Assembly (NCBI RefSeq): GCF_000062885.1
Contig: NC_009142.1
Coordinates: 868,001 to 932,000, forward strand
Source: Saccharopolyspora erythraea NRRL 2338
Lineage (GTDB): Bacteria; Actinomycetota; Actinomycetes; Mycobacteriales; Pseudonocardiaceae
DNA: 64,000 bases
Direction: 5' to 3'
Shown here: positions 42,756 to 50,999 of the stretch, piece by piece
Layout of the letters: every line of letters starts with the position of its first letter
Position numbering within the stretch: the stretch's first letter is position 1
The notes under the pieces: model-generated
The model's input: only the letters and a program-made list of their open reading frames with translations
Database searches by the model: none
What the model was told of the DNA's origin: nothing
Position numbers and translations under genes: made by a program

Positions 42756-43742
42756 TCAGGCCTTGCCGTCGAAGAGGCTGGTGACCGAGCCGTCCTCGAA
42801 GACCTGGTGGATCGCCTCGGCGACCAGCGGGGCGATCGAGAGCACCGTCAGCGTGTCGAAGCGCCGCTCCTCGGGGATGGGGAGCGTGTTGGTCAGCACG
42901 ACCTCCTTGGCGCCGCACGAGGACAGCCGCTCGACCGCCGGGCCCGACAGCACCGCGTGGGTGGAGGCGATGATGACGTCCTGCGCGCCCGCCGCGAGCA
43001 GCTGCTCGGTGGCCTTGGTGATGGTGCCGCCGGTGTCGATCATGTCGTCGACCAGCACGCACAGCCTGCCCTCGACGTCACCCACGACGCGGTTGGCCAC
43101 GACCTGGTTGGGCTTGCTGGGGTCGCGGGTCTTGTGGATGAACGCCAGCGGCGTGCCGCCGAGGTCGTCGGCCCACTTCTCGGCGACCCGAACCCGGCCG
43201 GAGTCCGGCGAGACCACGGTGATGTTCTGGTCGTGGTAGGTGTCGCGCACGTAGCTGGCCAGCATCTTCTGCGCGAACAGGTGGTCCACCGGCCCGTCGA
43301 AGAAGCCCTGGATCTGGTCGGTGTGCAGGTCCACCGCCATGATCCGGTCCGCGCCCGCGGTCTTGAACAGGTCGGCCATCAGCCGCGCCGAGATCGGCTC
43401 GCGGCCCTTGTGCTTCTTGTCCTGGCGGGCGTAGCCGTAGAACGGCATGACCACGGTGATGCGCTTGGCGCTGGCGCGCTTGAGCGCGTCCACCATGATC
43501 AGCTGCTCCATGATGGCGTCGTTGAGCGGGTTGCAGTGCGACTGGATGACGAACGCGTCACAGCCGCGCACCGACTCGTCGTAACGGACGAAGATCTCGC
43601 CGTTGGCGAACTTGTACGCGGCCTGGGGCGTGACCGTTACGTCGAGCTGCTTGGCCACCTCCTCGGCAAGTTCCGGGTGACTGCTCCCGGAGAAGAGCTT
43701 GAGGCTCTTCTTCGGGGTCGCAGACATGGCACTCACGGTCAT
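42756..43742 (-). CDS. prs: Ribose-phosphate pyrophosphokinase
   Basis: A 328-residue class I PRPP synthetase making phosphoribosyl pyrophosphate from ribose-5-phosphate and ATP. YARQDKKHKGREPISARL, VDLHTDQIQGFFDGPVDHL (ATP and ribose-phosphate site) and VLVDDMIDTGGTI (PRPP loop) are intact. ATG 43742 was chosen because GGGAGG lies seven bases upstream; ATG 43727 is internal. It follows glmU by 32 bp and shares its transcript. PRPP feeds purine, pyrimidine, His, Trp and decaprenyl-arabinose pathways. Confidence 0.96.
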   Translation of the reverse strand: MTVSAMSATPKKSLKLFSGSSHPELAEEVAKQLDVTVTPQAAYKFANGEIFVRYDESVRGCDAFVIQSHCNPLNDAIMEQLIMVDALKRASAKRITVVMPFYGYARQDKKHKGREPISARLMADLFKTAGADRIMAVDLHTDQIQGFFDGPVDHLFAQKMLASYVRDTYHDQNITVVSPDSGRVRVAEKWADDLGGTPLAFIHKTRDPSKPNQVVANRVVGDVEGRLCVLVDDMIDTGGTITKATEQLLAAGAQDVIIASTHAVLSGPAVERLSSCGAKEVVLTNTLPIPEERRFDTLTVLSIAPLVAEAIHQVFEDGSVTSLFDGKA

Positions 43743-43774
43743 CGTCCCTCCCCGTTGACTCCCGGCGTTGGGCG

Positions 43775-45304
43775 TCACTCTGTCGGATTGGTGGTTGTTA
43801 CTTCGGTTTCCGACCGCTGGTCGGCTTGCGCCCGCTGTGCGGCCTCGTCGGCGGCGGTACCCGGGCGGCGCCTGGCCACCCAGCCCTCGATGTTGCGTTG
43901 CCTCCCCCGCGCGACCGCCATCGCGCCGGGGGGGACGTCCTGGGTGATGGTCGAACCGGCGGCGGTGTAGGCGCCGTCGCCGATCTCGACCGGGGCGACG
44001 AACGTGTTGTCCGCGCCGGTGCGGGCGTGCGAACCGATCACCGTGGGGTGCTTGGCCACGCCGTCGTAGTTGACGAAGATCGTCGCGGCACCGATGTTGC
44101 TGTACGCGCCGATGGTCGCATCCCCGACGTAGGTCAGGTGCGGGACCTTCGTGCCTTCGCCGATCCGGGAGTTCTTGACCTCGACGAACGTGCCGATCTT
44201 GCCCCTGGCCGCCAGCCGGGTGCCGGGGCGCACGTAGGCGAAGGGACCCACCGCCGCGCCCGGGCCGATCTCGGCGCCTTCGCCGTGGGTGCGCACGACC
44301 TTCGCGCCGTGGTGCACCGTGCAGCCGGTCAGCGTCGTCTCCGGGCCGATGGTCGCGCCCTCCGCGACCGTGGTGCCGCCGCGCAGCTGCACGCCGGGCT
44401 CCAGCACCACGTCGCGGTCGAGCTCGACGTCGCAGTCCAGCCACACCGACGCCGGGTCGACGACCGTGACGCCCTGGCGCATCCAGTGCCGCAGCAGCCG
44501 CTGGTTGAGCTCGGCGCCGAGCCGGGCCAGCTGCACCCGGTCGTTGACGCCCTCGACCAGCCACGGGTCGGAGCAGACCAGCGCGCCGACCGGCCTGCCG
44601 TCGGAACGCGCGATGGACAGCACGTCGGTGAGGTAGAGCTCGCCCTGCGCGTTGTCGGTGGAGATCCTGCTCAGCGCGTCGGAGAGCACCTCGGCGTCGA
44701 AGGCGTAGACACCGGAGTTGATCTCGGTGATCTCCGCCTGCTCCGGGCTGGTGTCCTTCTGCTCGACGATGCCGGTGACCTGGCCCGCGGCGTCGCGGAC
44801 CAGCCGCCCGTAGCCGGTGGGGTCCTCGACGACGGCGGAGAGCACTGTGACCGCGTTGCCAGCGTCGCGGTGCTCGGCCAGCAGGGCGCGCAGGGTGTCG
44901 GAGTCGAGCAGCGGCACGTCGCCGTAGCTGACGATCACGGTGCCGGTCAGCCGGCCCGCCAGCGGCTCGAGCCCGCAGGCGACCGCGTGGCCGGTGCCGA
45001 GCTGCTCCTCCTGGACCACCGTGCGGACGTCGCGGTCCAGCGAGTCGGCGACGCCCTTGAGGTGCTCGCCGACGGCGTCGCGGCCGTGCCCGAGGACGAC
45101 GACCAGCTCGTCGGGACCGATGCCCGCGGCGGCCCGCACCGCGTGCTCGACCAGCGGCCGGCCCGCGAGCCGGTGCAGCACCTTGGGCGTGGCCGAACGC
45201 ATCCGCGTGCCCTCGCCCGCGGCCAGCACCACCGTGCTGACGCTCGCCGAAGGCTCGCCGGACGCACTGGGGGCAGAGGGGCGGGCGTTCTCGCCCATGA
45301 GCAT
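43775..45304 (-). CDS. glmU: Bifunctional N-acetylglucosamine-1-phosphate uridyltransferase/glucosamine-1-phosphate acetyltransferase
   Basis: A 509-residue enzyme making UDP-GlcNAc for peptidoglycan. The N-terminal pyrophosphorylase starts VVLAAGEGTRMRSATPKVLH, and a left-handed beta-helix acetyltransferase occupies the C-terminal half (hexapeptides such as IGPGAAVGPFAYVRPGT; active-site region KNSRIGEGTKVPHLTYVGDA). A C-terminal tail of about 40 charged residues is family-typical in actinomycetes. ATG 45304 has AGGGAGAG upstream. It leads the glmU-prs operon. Confidence 0.96.
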   Translation of the reverse strand: MLMGENARPSAPSASGEPSASVSTVVLAAGEGTRMRSATPKVLHRLAGRPLVEHAVRAAAGIGPDELVVVLGHGRDAVGEHLKGVADSLDRDVRTVVQEEQLGTGHAVACGLEPLAGRLTGTVIVSYGDVPLLDSDTLRALLAEHRDAGNAVTVLSAVVEDPTGYGRLVRDAAGQVTGIVEQKDTSPEQAEITEINSGVYAFDAEVLSDALSRISTDNAQGELYLTDVLSIARSDGRPVGALVCSDPWLVEGVNDRVQLARLGAELNQRLLRHWMRQGVTVVDPASVWLDCDVELDRDVVLEPGVQLRGGTTVAEGATIGPETTLTGCTVHHGAKVVRTHGEGAEIGPGAAVGPFAYVRPGTRLAARGKIGTFVEVKNSRIGEGTKVPHLTYVGDATIGAYSNIGAATIFVNYDGVAKHPTVIGSHARTGADNTFVAPVEIGDGAYTAAGSTITQDVPPGAMAVARGRQRNIEGWVARRRPGTAADEAAQRAQADQRSETEVTTTNPTE

Positions 45305-45601
45305 CAGCGCTCTCCCTTGTCTCTGGAAGCTGCCCGTGGCAGAGCCGCCGCCTGGCGGCGGGCCGCGGGTCGGCTTCGCTGCGGGGACCGACGCACCGGC
45401 TGGCGCGTGCTTGTGGCGTCCAAGCGGGTGAAGGGTAACCGGGGGACCTCGGACCCGCGGCCGGTGCCCCTGCCCGCTTGCTCGGCGCTGCGATGGTACC
45501 GCCCATCGGGTGCTCCTCGGCCCGCCGGTGTGCTCCGAGCAGCGCGTTTTCCCACTACGCAGCGGGTATCGAGGCCCTGGTCACAGCGGGCCCGGCCGGG
45601 C

Positions 45602-47392
45602 TCACCGCGCGTCCGGCGGGGTCCAGACCGCGTGCCGCGCGCCCTCCGGCGCACCGCTGCTGCCGGGGAACGCCGAGACCTGGTTGCCGCCGCCGCGCTT
45701 GGCCTGGTACATCGCCGCGTCGGCGCGGGCCAGGACCTGGCCGCCGGACTCCTGCGGCCGCATCGCGACCACGCCGATCGACAGCGTCACACCCCGCGAG
45801 AGCTGGTAGGGCAGCCGGTCGACGGCCTCCACGGTGCGTTGCAGCGCCGCCTCGGCGGCGGTGAGCGTCACGCCCGGCAGCAGGACGACGAACTCGTCAC
45901 CGCCGTAGCGGGCGACGAAGTCGTCGGTGCGCAGCGTGTCCCGCAGCGTGCTGGCCACCACCCGCAGCACGTCGTCGCCCTCGGCGTGCGAGCAGCGGTC
46001 GTTGACCTCCTTGAAGCCGTCGAGGTCGACCAGCGCCACCGACAGCGGCTGGGAGTCGTGCCGGTCCTGCAGCTTGTCGAGGCGTTCGTCCAGCGCGCGG
46101 CGGTTGGACAGCCCGGTCAGCGGGTCCTGCAGCGCCTGCCGGGTGATCGCGTCGTGGCGGTGGTTGAGCCGGTAGTTGTCCAGCCGGGTGGCCAGGGTGG
46201 ACAGCCGCACCTCGCGCATGGTCCACAGCTCGGTCTCCAGCTCCAGGGCGTAGTCGCGCAGCGCCTCGCTGGTGCTGTCGGCGTCGAGCTCGGAGAGCTG
46301 GGCGTACTCGCGGGCCAGCGAGATCCGCAGGGTCGGCTCGGAGGTGTCGTCCTTGAGCTCGGTGCGGGTCTCCGACAGCAGCCGCACAGCCTCCTCGCCC
46401 CGCCCGGCGCCGCTGAGGCACCGCGACAGCGCGATCGCGATGATGATCTGCTCGCGCGGGTGCATCGAGCGGTCCAGGTCCCGCAGCGCCTCCAGCCGCA
46501 CGATGTGCTCGACGTGCGGCTGGGCCAGCGCGTGCGCCGCGCCGAGCACCGGCATCTGCTCCGAGGCCGGCCGGTCGGCGACCCGCGGGAACAGCGACTC
46601 CCGCCACGGGCCCTCGACGGCGACCGCAATAGCGGATGCCGTGGCGAAGCGGTCGGTGGCCTCGGCGACCTGCCCGACCCGCTCCAGGCGCAGGCCCCAG
46701 CCGAGCAGCATCCGGCAGCGGTTGATCATGTGCACGGCGATCTCGTGCGGCCCGCCGCTCTCCCGGATGCGCTGGTGGGCGCGGGCCATCACCTGGTCGG
46801 ACATCTCGTACACGCCGAGCTGGGTCAGCACCAGCCCGATGTCGATCAGGGCCTGCGCCAGCAGGCGTTCCCACGAGCGGCGGCCGAGCGTGGCGTCGGG
46901 CGCCAGCTCGTTGTCGAGCATGCTCATGCCGTTGGCGATCTCGGTGAGCGCGCTGTCCTCGCTGCCCGCCAGCAGCGCGCGCCTGCCGCGCAGGGCGTGG
47001 GCGTCGGCCTCCAGCACCTGCAGGCCGTGGCGGCGGGAGTGGGTGAGCAGCTCGTCGAGCAGCGCGTCGGCGCTGTCGAGCAGGTCGGGGACCGAGAGCC
47101 GGATGGCCGCGCAGTGGCGCAGGAGCTGGGCGACGATCCGGGGCTCGCCACGGCGCTGCGCCTCGTTGAGCAGGTTGTCGGCCTCGCGGACGGTGCTGCG
47201 CTGGCCGAGTGCGTCGCTGTGCTGACCGACGGCGTTCAGCTCGCGTGCGCGTCCGACCAACCACGCGTCCGAGACCTCGCTCAGCGTGGTTGCCGCTTCT
47301 TCGCGCACGGCCGTCGTCTCGTCGTGCAGCGGCGCACACCCCCTGTCAACAATTCCTCCCGGCCCCGCTGGACCGCCGCCGGCGGTCGTCAC
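45602..47392 (-). CDS. Diguanylate cyclase with long helical N-terminus
   Basis: A 596-residue protein. The first 410 residues are helical TPR-like repeats with no membrane segment, ending in a coiled stretch (RDYALELETELWTMREV). The GGDEF domain begins DPLTGLSNRRALDERL; VDLDGFKEVND and RYGGDEFVVLLPG are intact, with GGDEF at 497-501. An inhibitory I-site RTDD (488-491) sits five residues upstream. It should make c-di-GMP in the cytoplasm with product feedback. GTG 47392 (GGAG six bases upstream) starts 24 bp after the tRNA-Gln; GTG 47308 is an alternative. Confidence 0.9.
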   Translation of the reverse strand: MTTAGGGPAGPGGIVDRGCAPLHDETTAVREEAATTLSEVSDAWLVGRARELNAVGQHSDALGQRSTVREADNLLNEAQRRGEPRIVAQLLRHCAAIRLSVPDLLDSADALLDELLTHSRRHGLQVLEADAHALRGRRALLAGSEDSALTEIANGMSMLDNELAPDATLGRRSWERLLAQALIDIGLVLTQLGVYEMSDQVMARAHQRIRESGGPHEIAVHMINRCRMLLGWGLRLERVGQVAEATDRFATASAIAVAVEGPWRESLFPRVADRPASEQMPVLGAAHALAQPHVEHIVRLEALRDLDRSMHPREQIIIAIALSRCLSGAGRGEEAVRLLSETRTELKDDTSEPTLRISLAREYAQLSELDADSTSEALRDYALELETELWTMREVRLSTLATRLDNYRLNHRHDAITRQALQDPLTGLSNRRALDERLDKLQDRHDSQPLSVALVDLDGFKEVNDRCSHAEGDDVLRVVASTLRDTLRTDDFVARYGGDEFVVLLPGVTLTAAEAALQRTVEAVDRLPYQLSRGVTLSIGVVAMRPQESGGQVLARADAAMYQAKRGGGNQVSAFPGSSGAPEGARHAVWTPPDAR

Positions 47393-47415
47393 GGGTGCTC
47401 CAGGAGGGCCGGTCG

Positions 47416-47486
47416 CTCCGCCGCCAGGATTCGAACCTGGACCATCGGAACCAAAATCCGAGGTGCTGCCTTTACACCACGGCGGA
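47416..47486 (-). tRNA. tRNA-Gln (anticodon TTG)
   Basis: Read on the minus strand: acceptor TCCGCCG paired with CGGCGGA, D arm GTG/CAC, anticodon stem TCGGA/TCCGA enclosing TTTTGGT with anticodon TTG (47452-47454), T arm CCAGG-TTCGAAT-CCTGG, and discriminator G. It is 71 nt with no encoded CCA. It lies 24 bp upstream of the diguanylate cyclase start on the same strand, so the two may share a primary transcript. Confidence 0.95.
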
Positions 47487-47992
47487 TCGGACCCTGCCGG
47501 CATACCGGGAGGCCCCGGAACGTCCGGCAGGTCGGGCACTGCAGGTGCGTCGTGCCCTGCCGACTCGGCGAGCACGGCCGGCACGTCGCACCGTCGGCCC
47601 GCCCCCGGCAACGCCGCCAGAGCCTACCGGCCCGGCGACGCGGCCGGTGTTGTCCAGCCGACATCGTGACATGCCTGTCCAGTGATGTTGACCTCGGCCC
47701 GGCGCCGGGTAGTGGTGGGGACGGCGTCAGTCCTGCTCGCACCCTGCTGGGACGCGGTGGCCCCGGGTCCGGTTTCGGCTCGTCAGCCCTCTTTCGGGTG
47801 AAGAAACGGACGAGCCGGACACGCCCGGGTACCCGCGACACGCGGGCATTTCGGCCCCCGGGGGTGACGATTTGGCATCGAACAACTTACGCTTGCGTAG
47901 GTTACGGTCCCGTAGCCTGGAGGTGTTCAGGGCCGTTTCTCCCGGCGATGACAGCAGTTTTCCCACCTCCCGACCCCGTTGAGGTAGAGAGC
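47487..47992. promoter_or_regulatory. Intergenic region with tandem TACG palindromes before the desaturase
   Basis: No gene is visible in this 506-bp gap. Two dyads lie side by side at 47887-47900 and 47902-47915: TTACG-CTTG-CGTAG and TTACG-GTCC-CGTAG, each TTACG-N4-CGTAG, with centres 15 bp apart. They end 77 bp before the desaturase ATG. The TACG-N4-CGTA core is typical of TetR operators, and a TetR gene follows the desaturase. Confidence 0.65.
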
Positions 47993-48961
47993 ATGACCGC
48001 AGCAACCGAGAGCGTTGCCCAAGAGGCGCCCAGCGCCGAGTCCGGACCGAAACCGCTCACAGCGGGAAGCCGCCCCTGGATCGGGCAGTTGTCGGTGTAC
48101 CTGTTCGTCCTGGTTCCCTTCGCCGCGCTGATCGCGGCGATCCCCTTCGCCTGGGGCTGGGGACTGGGATGGGTGGACGTCTCGCTGGCGCTGGTGTTCT
48201 ACGCGATCAGCGGCCTGGGAGTCACCGTCGGCTTCCACCGGTACTTCACGCACGGCTCCTTCAAGACCAACCGCGGCGTCAAGATCGCACTCGCGATCTC
48301 GGGCATGATGGCCGTCCAGGGGCCGGCGATCACCTGGGTCGCCGACCACCGCAGGCACCACGCCTACTCCGACCGCGACGGCGACCCGCACTCGCCGTGG
48401 CGCTTCGGCAGCTCGCCCGCCGCGCTGGCCAAGGGCTTCTGGCACGCCCACATGGGCTGGCTGTTCGAGCGGGACCTGACCAACGAGGACCGCTTCGCCC
48501 CGGACCTGCTCAAGGACGGGGAACTGGTCCGCATCAACCGGCTGTTCCCGCTGTGGACCGTCGCCAGCCTCGTGCTGCCCGCCGTCATCGGCGGCCTGGT
48601 CACCTGGTCGCCGTGGGGCGCGTTCACCGCCTTCTTCTGGGCGGGCCTGGTGCGAGTGTCGTTCCTGCACCACATCACGTGGTCGGTGAACTCGATCTGC
48701 CACATGATCGGCGAGCGGCCGTTCAAGAGCCGCGACCGCGCGGCGAACTTCTGGCCGCTGGCGATCCTGTCGTTCGGCGAGTCCTGGCACAACTCCCACC
48801 ACGCCGACCCGACCTGCGCGCGCCACGGCGTGCTGCGCGGCCAGCTCGACATCTCGGCGCGGATCATCTGGTTCTTCGAGAAGGTCGGCTGGGCCTGGAA
48901 GGTGCGCTGGCCGAACGACAAGCGGCTCGCGCGGATCGCGGTGACCGACTACAAGGGCTGA
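47993..48961 (+). CDS. Acyl-CoA delta-9 desaturase
   Basis: A 322-residue integral membrane di-iron desaturase introducing a cis double bond into acyl-CoA. The three histidine boxes are HRYFTH (82-87), HRRHH (119-123) and HNSHH (266-270). Four hydrophobic helices flank them. GFHRYFTHGSF and WVADHRRHHAYSD match the mycobacterial DesA3 and animal SCD group. ATG 47993 has GAGGTAGAG upstream. The tandem dyads in its promoter and the TetR gene downstream suggest lipid-responsive repression. Confidence 0.93.
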   Translation: MTAATESVAQEAPSAESGPKPLTAGSRPWIGQLSVYLFVLVPFAALIAAIPFAWGWGLGWVDVSLALVFYAISGLGVTVGFHRYFTHGSFKTNRGVKIALAISGMMAVQGPAITWVADHRRHHAYSDRDGDPHSPWRFGSSPAALAKGFWHAHMGWLFERDLTNEDRFAPDLLKDGELVRINRLFPLWTVASLVLPAVIGGLVTWSPWGAFTAFFWAGLVRVSFLHHITWSVNSICHMIGERPFKSRDRAANFWPLAILSFGESWHNSHHADPTCARHGVLRGQLDISARIIWFFEKVGWAWKVRWPNDKRLARIAVTDYKG

Positions 48962-48972
48962 CCGCGGGCCCC

Positions 48973-49011
48973 AGCCGCCCCCGCCGCGAGACGCGGCGGG
49001 GGCGGCTTTTT
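48973..49011 (+). terminator. Terminator after the desaturase gene
   Basis: AGCCGCCCCCGCCGCG (48973-48988) pairs perfectly with CGCGGCGGGGGCGGCT (48992-49007) over a 3-base loop, ending in a T5 run. It is a classical intrinsic terminator. Confidence 0.95.
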
Positions 49012-49053
49012 CATCAGGTGCGCACGTGGTGCCACCGAGCACGACCTAGGGTG

Positions 49054-49731
49054 ATGCGAGTGGTGGCGAGGCGACGGCGCAGCGCGCCCGAGGCCGCGGG
49101 CGGACGGACGTCCGCCCGGACGGCGCGGGTGCGGATGACGGGCAAGGAACGGCGGCAGCAACTCCTGGACGTCGCGCGCGAGCTCTTCGCCGAGAAGGGC
49201 TTCGACGGCGCCTCCATCGAGGAGATCGCCCACCGCGCCGGGGTCTCCAAGCCGGTCGTCTACGAGCACTTCGGCGGCAAGGAGGGCATCTACGCGGTGG
49301 TCGTCGACCGCGAGATGCGCCACCTGCTCGACCTGATCGTCTCCGCGCTGTCGGCGGGGCATCCCCGCGAGCTGCTGGAGCAGGCGGCGCACGCGCTGCT
49401 GGAGTACATCGACAACTCCACCGACGGCTTCCGCATCCTGGTGCGCGACTCGCCGGTGGCCAGCACCAGCGGCACCTTCTCCAGCCTGCTCAACGACATC
49501 GCCAGCCAGGTCGAGCACATCTTCGGGCTGCAGTTCAGCGCCAAGGGCTACGACAAGAAGCTGGCGCCGCTCTACAGCCAGGCCCTGGTCGGCATGGTCG
49601 CGCTGACCGGGCAGTGGTGGCTGGAGGTGCGCAAGCCGAAGAAGGAGGAGGTCGCCGCGCACCTGGTGAACCTCGCCTGGAACGGCCTCTCGCACCTGGA
49701 GCACAAGCCGACCCTGCGCAGGCCGAAGTAG
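49054..49731 (+). CDS. TetR family regulator (probable desaturase or lipid regulator)
   Basis: A 225-residue regulator. After a basic N-terminal tail of about 30 residues, the helix-turn-helix reads GASIEEIAHRAGVSKPVVYEHFGGK. The ligand-binding domain contains ILVRDSPVASTSGTFSSLL and LTGQWWLEVRKPKKEE. ATG 49054 is the farthest reasonable start; ATG 49135 would remove the basic tail. It directly follows the desaturase after a terminator, so it has its own promoter. It is the natural candidate to bind the TTACG-N4-CGTAG dyads upstream of the desaturase. Confidence 0.87.
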   Translation: MRVVARRRRSAPEAAGGRTSARTARVRMTGKERRQQLLDVARELFAEKGFDGASIEEIAHRAGVSKPVVYEHFGGKEGIYAVVVDREMRHLLDLIVSALSAGHPRELLEQAAHALLEYIDNSTDGFRILVRDSPVASTSGTFSSLLNDIASQVEHIFGLQFSAKGYDKKLAPLYSQALVGMVALTGQWWLEVRKPKKEEVAAHLVNLAWNGLSHLEHKPTLRRPK

Positions 49732-49904
49732 CCGGTCGGCCGTCGTTCCCGCCGGCGGTACCGACGACGCGTCCGCCGCCGCGACCGCGCAGCCGTGGCG
49801 ACACGGGTTCGTCGTCGTGGCCGAGCCGCCGTCGCCGGCCGGGCCGCGCGCCGCCCGTCCGCCTGGATCGCGCCGCGCCGGGCTGTGAGCTGTAGTTTCG
49901 CCTC

Positions 49905-50717
49905 ATGGCCGCGCACGATCCGGACGCCCCGCGGGAACGCGGGACCGCCGCTCCCACGGTGGCGAGCCGCCTGTTCCGGATCCTCGACGCCTTCTCCGCG
50001 CAGCGACCGGCCATGACCCTGTCGTCGATCAGCCGGCACAGCGGGCTGGCGCTGACGACCACGCACAGGCTGGTCGGCGAGCTCGCTCGCTGGGGCGCGC
50101 TGGAGCGCGACGCGGCCGGGCACTACCGGATCGGACTGCGGCTGCACGAGCTGGCCGCGCTCGCGCCGCGCGGGATGTTCCTGCGCGAGATCGCGATGCC
50201 CTTCCTCGGCGACCTGTACGAGGCGACGCACCAGAACGTCCAGCTCGGGGTACTCGACGGAACCGAGGTCGTCTACGTCGAACGGCTCTCCGGTCGCGGC
50301 GCCGTGCCGGTCGCCTCGCGGCCGGGCGGGCGGCTGCCGCTGCACGCCACCGGTGTCGGGCTGGTGCTCCTCGCGCACGCGGACGGCGATTTCCAGGAGG
50401 AGGTTCTGCGCGCACCGCTGAAGCGGTTCACCGACCGCACGATCAGTAGCGCCGACCGGCTGCGCCGAGTGCTGGCCGACGTGCGCAGGGACGGCTACGT
50501 CATCAGCGACCGCCAGATCGAGCTGTCGACGCTCTCGGTGGCCGCGCCCGTGCGCGACCACACCGACACAGTCGTCGCGTCTCTGTCGATCGTCGTGCCC
50601 GCGGCGGAGGTCGATCCGATGACGCTGGTCCCGGCCGTGCGGGCCGCGGCCCGCGGAATTTCACGGGCGCTGGGTTCGGCGACGCCCCTGGCAGGGCGGA
50701 ACCCGAAGACCGGATGA
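49905..50717 (+). CDS. IclR family regulator of the pobA module
   Basis: A 270-residue regulator. An N-terminal winged helix (about 18-80; TLSSISRHSGLALTTTHRLVGEL) is followed by the IclR effector-binding GAF-like domain (GMFLREIAMPFLGDLYEATHQN to PVRDHTDTVVASLSIVVP). The end matches the family, with the last residues forming the C-terminal helix. In Acinetobacter the pobA activator PobR is an IclR protein responding to 4-hydroxybenzoate; this gene lies 282 bp upstream of pobA in the same orientation, so a similar role is inferred. Confidence 0.86.
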   Translation: MAAHDPDAPRERGTAAPTVASRLFRILDAFSAQRPAMTLSSISRHSGLALTTTHRLVGELARWGALERDAAGHYRIGLRLHELAALAPRGMFLREIAMPFLGDLYEATHQNVQLGVLDGTEVVYVERLSGRGAVPVASRPGGRLPLHATGVGLVLLAHADGDFQEEVLRAPLKRFTDRTISSADRLRRVLADVRRDGYVISDRQIELSTLSVAAPVRDHTDTVVASLSIVVPAAEVDPMTLVPAVRAAARGISRALGSATPLAGRNPKTG

Positions 50718-50846
50718 GGGGTGTGCGGAGCCGGGAAAGCGCCGACCCCCATGCCCTCATCGGGACGGCCTCGCCTCCGGAAGCCGCATCCGGTCTTCGA
50801 CCGGACAGCGCTGCGCGCTGCTCAACGCCCCGTCCGGGGCCTTGAG
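50704..50846. repeat. Palindrome-rich repeat between the IclR and pobA genes
   Basis: CGAAGACCGGATG (50704-50716, end of the IclR gene) pairs perfectly with CATCCGGTCTTCG (50787-50799), with GATGAGGG/CCCTCATC (50713-50720, 50754-50761) inside. Further stems are AGCGC/GCGCT (near 50807) and TCAA-GCCCC/GGGGC-TTGA (50820-50843). The stem order matches the 33571-33650 element in reverse. The 282-bp gap has no gene. Confidence 0.65.
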
Positions 50847-50999
50847 GGTCTTCTGTTCACCGGAAAGAGCGGTACCGCCGGGTCGACCGCCGGGCGCAGG
50901 GTGGTGTCTTCCAGACCCTGTAGCGGCGGTCACACACCGCCGGGTCCGCGGCCGACGCCGCGGGCAGGCCAGGGGTGACATCGGAAGGGACCCACCTCC

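Noticed and set aside
42756-45506. prs frame read as one fused protein with the glmU region
   Set aside because: The extra residues are glmU read in another frame. prs has its own GGGAGG and ATG at 43742, and glmU a separate full frame.
43826-47992. Upstream extension of the desaturase frame over glmU and the cyclase
   Set aside because: The frame is open by chance across opposite-strand genes. The desaturase begins at ATG 47993, where its ribosome binding site and family N-terminus occur.
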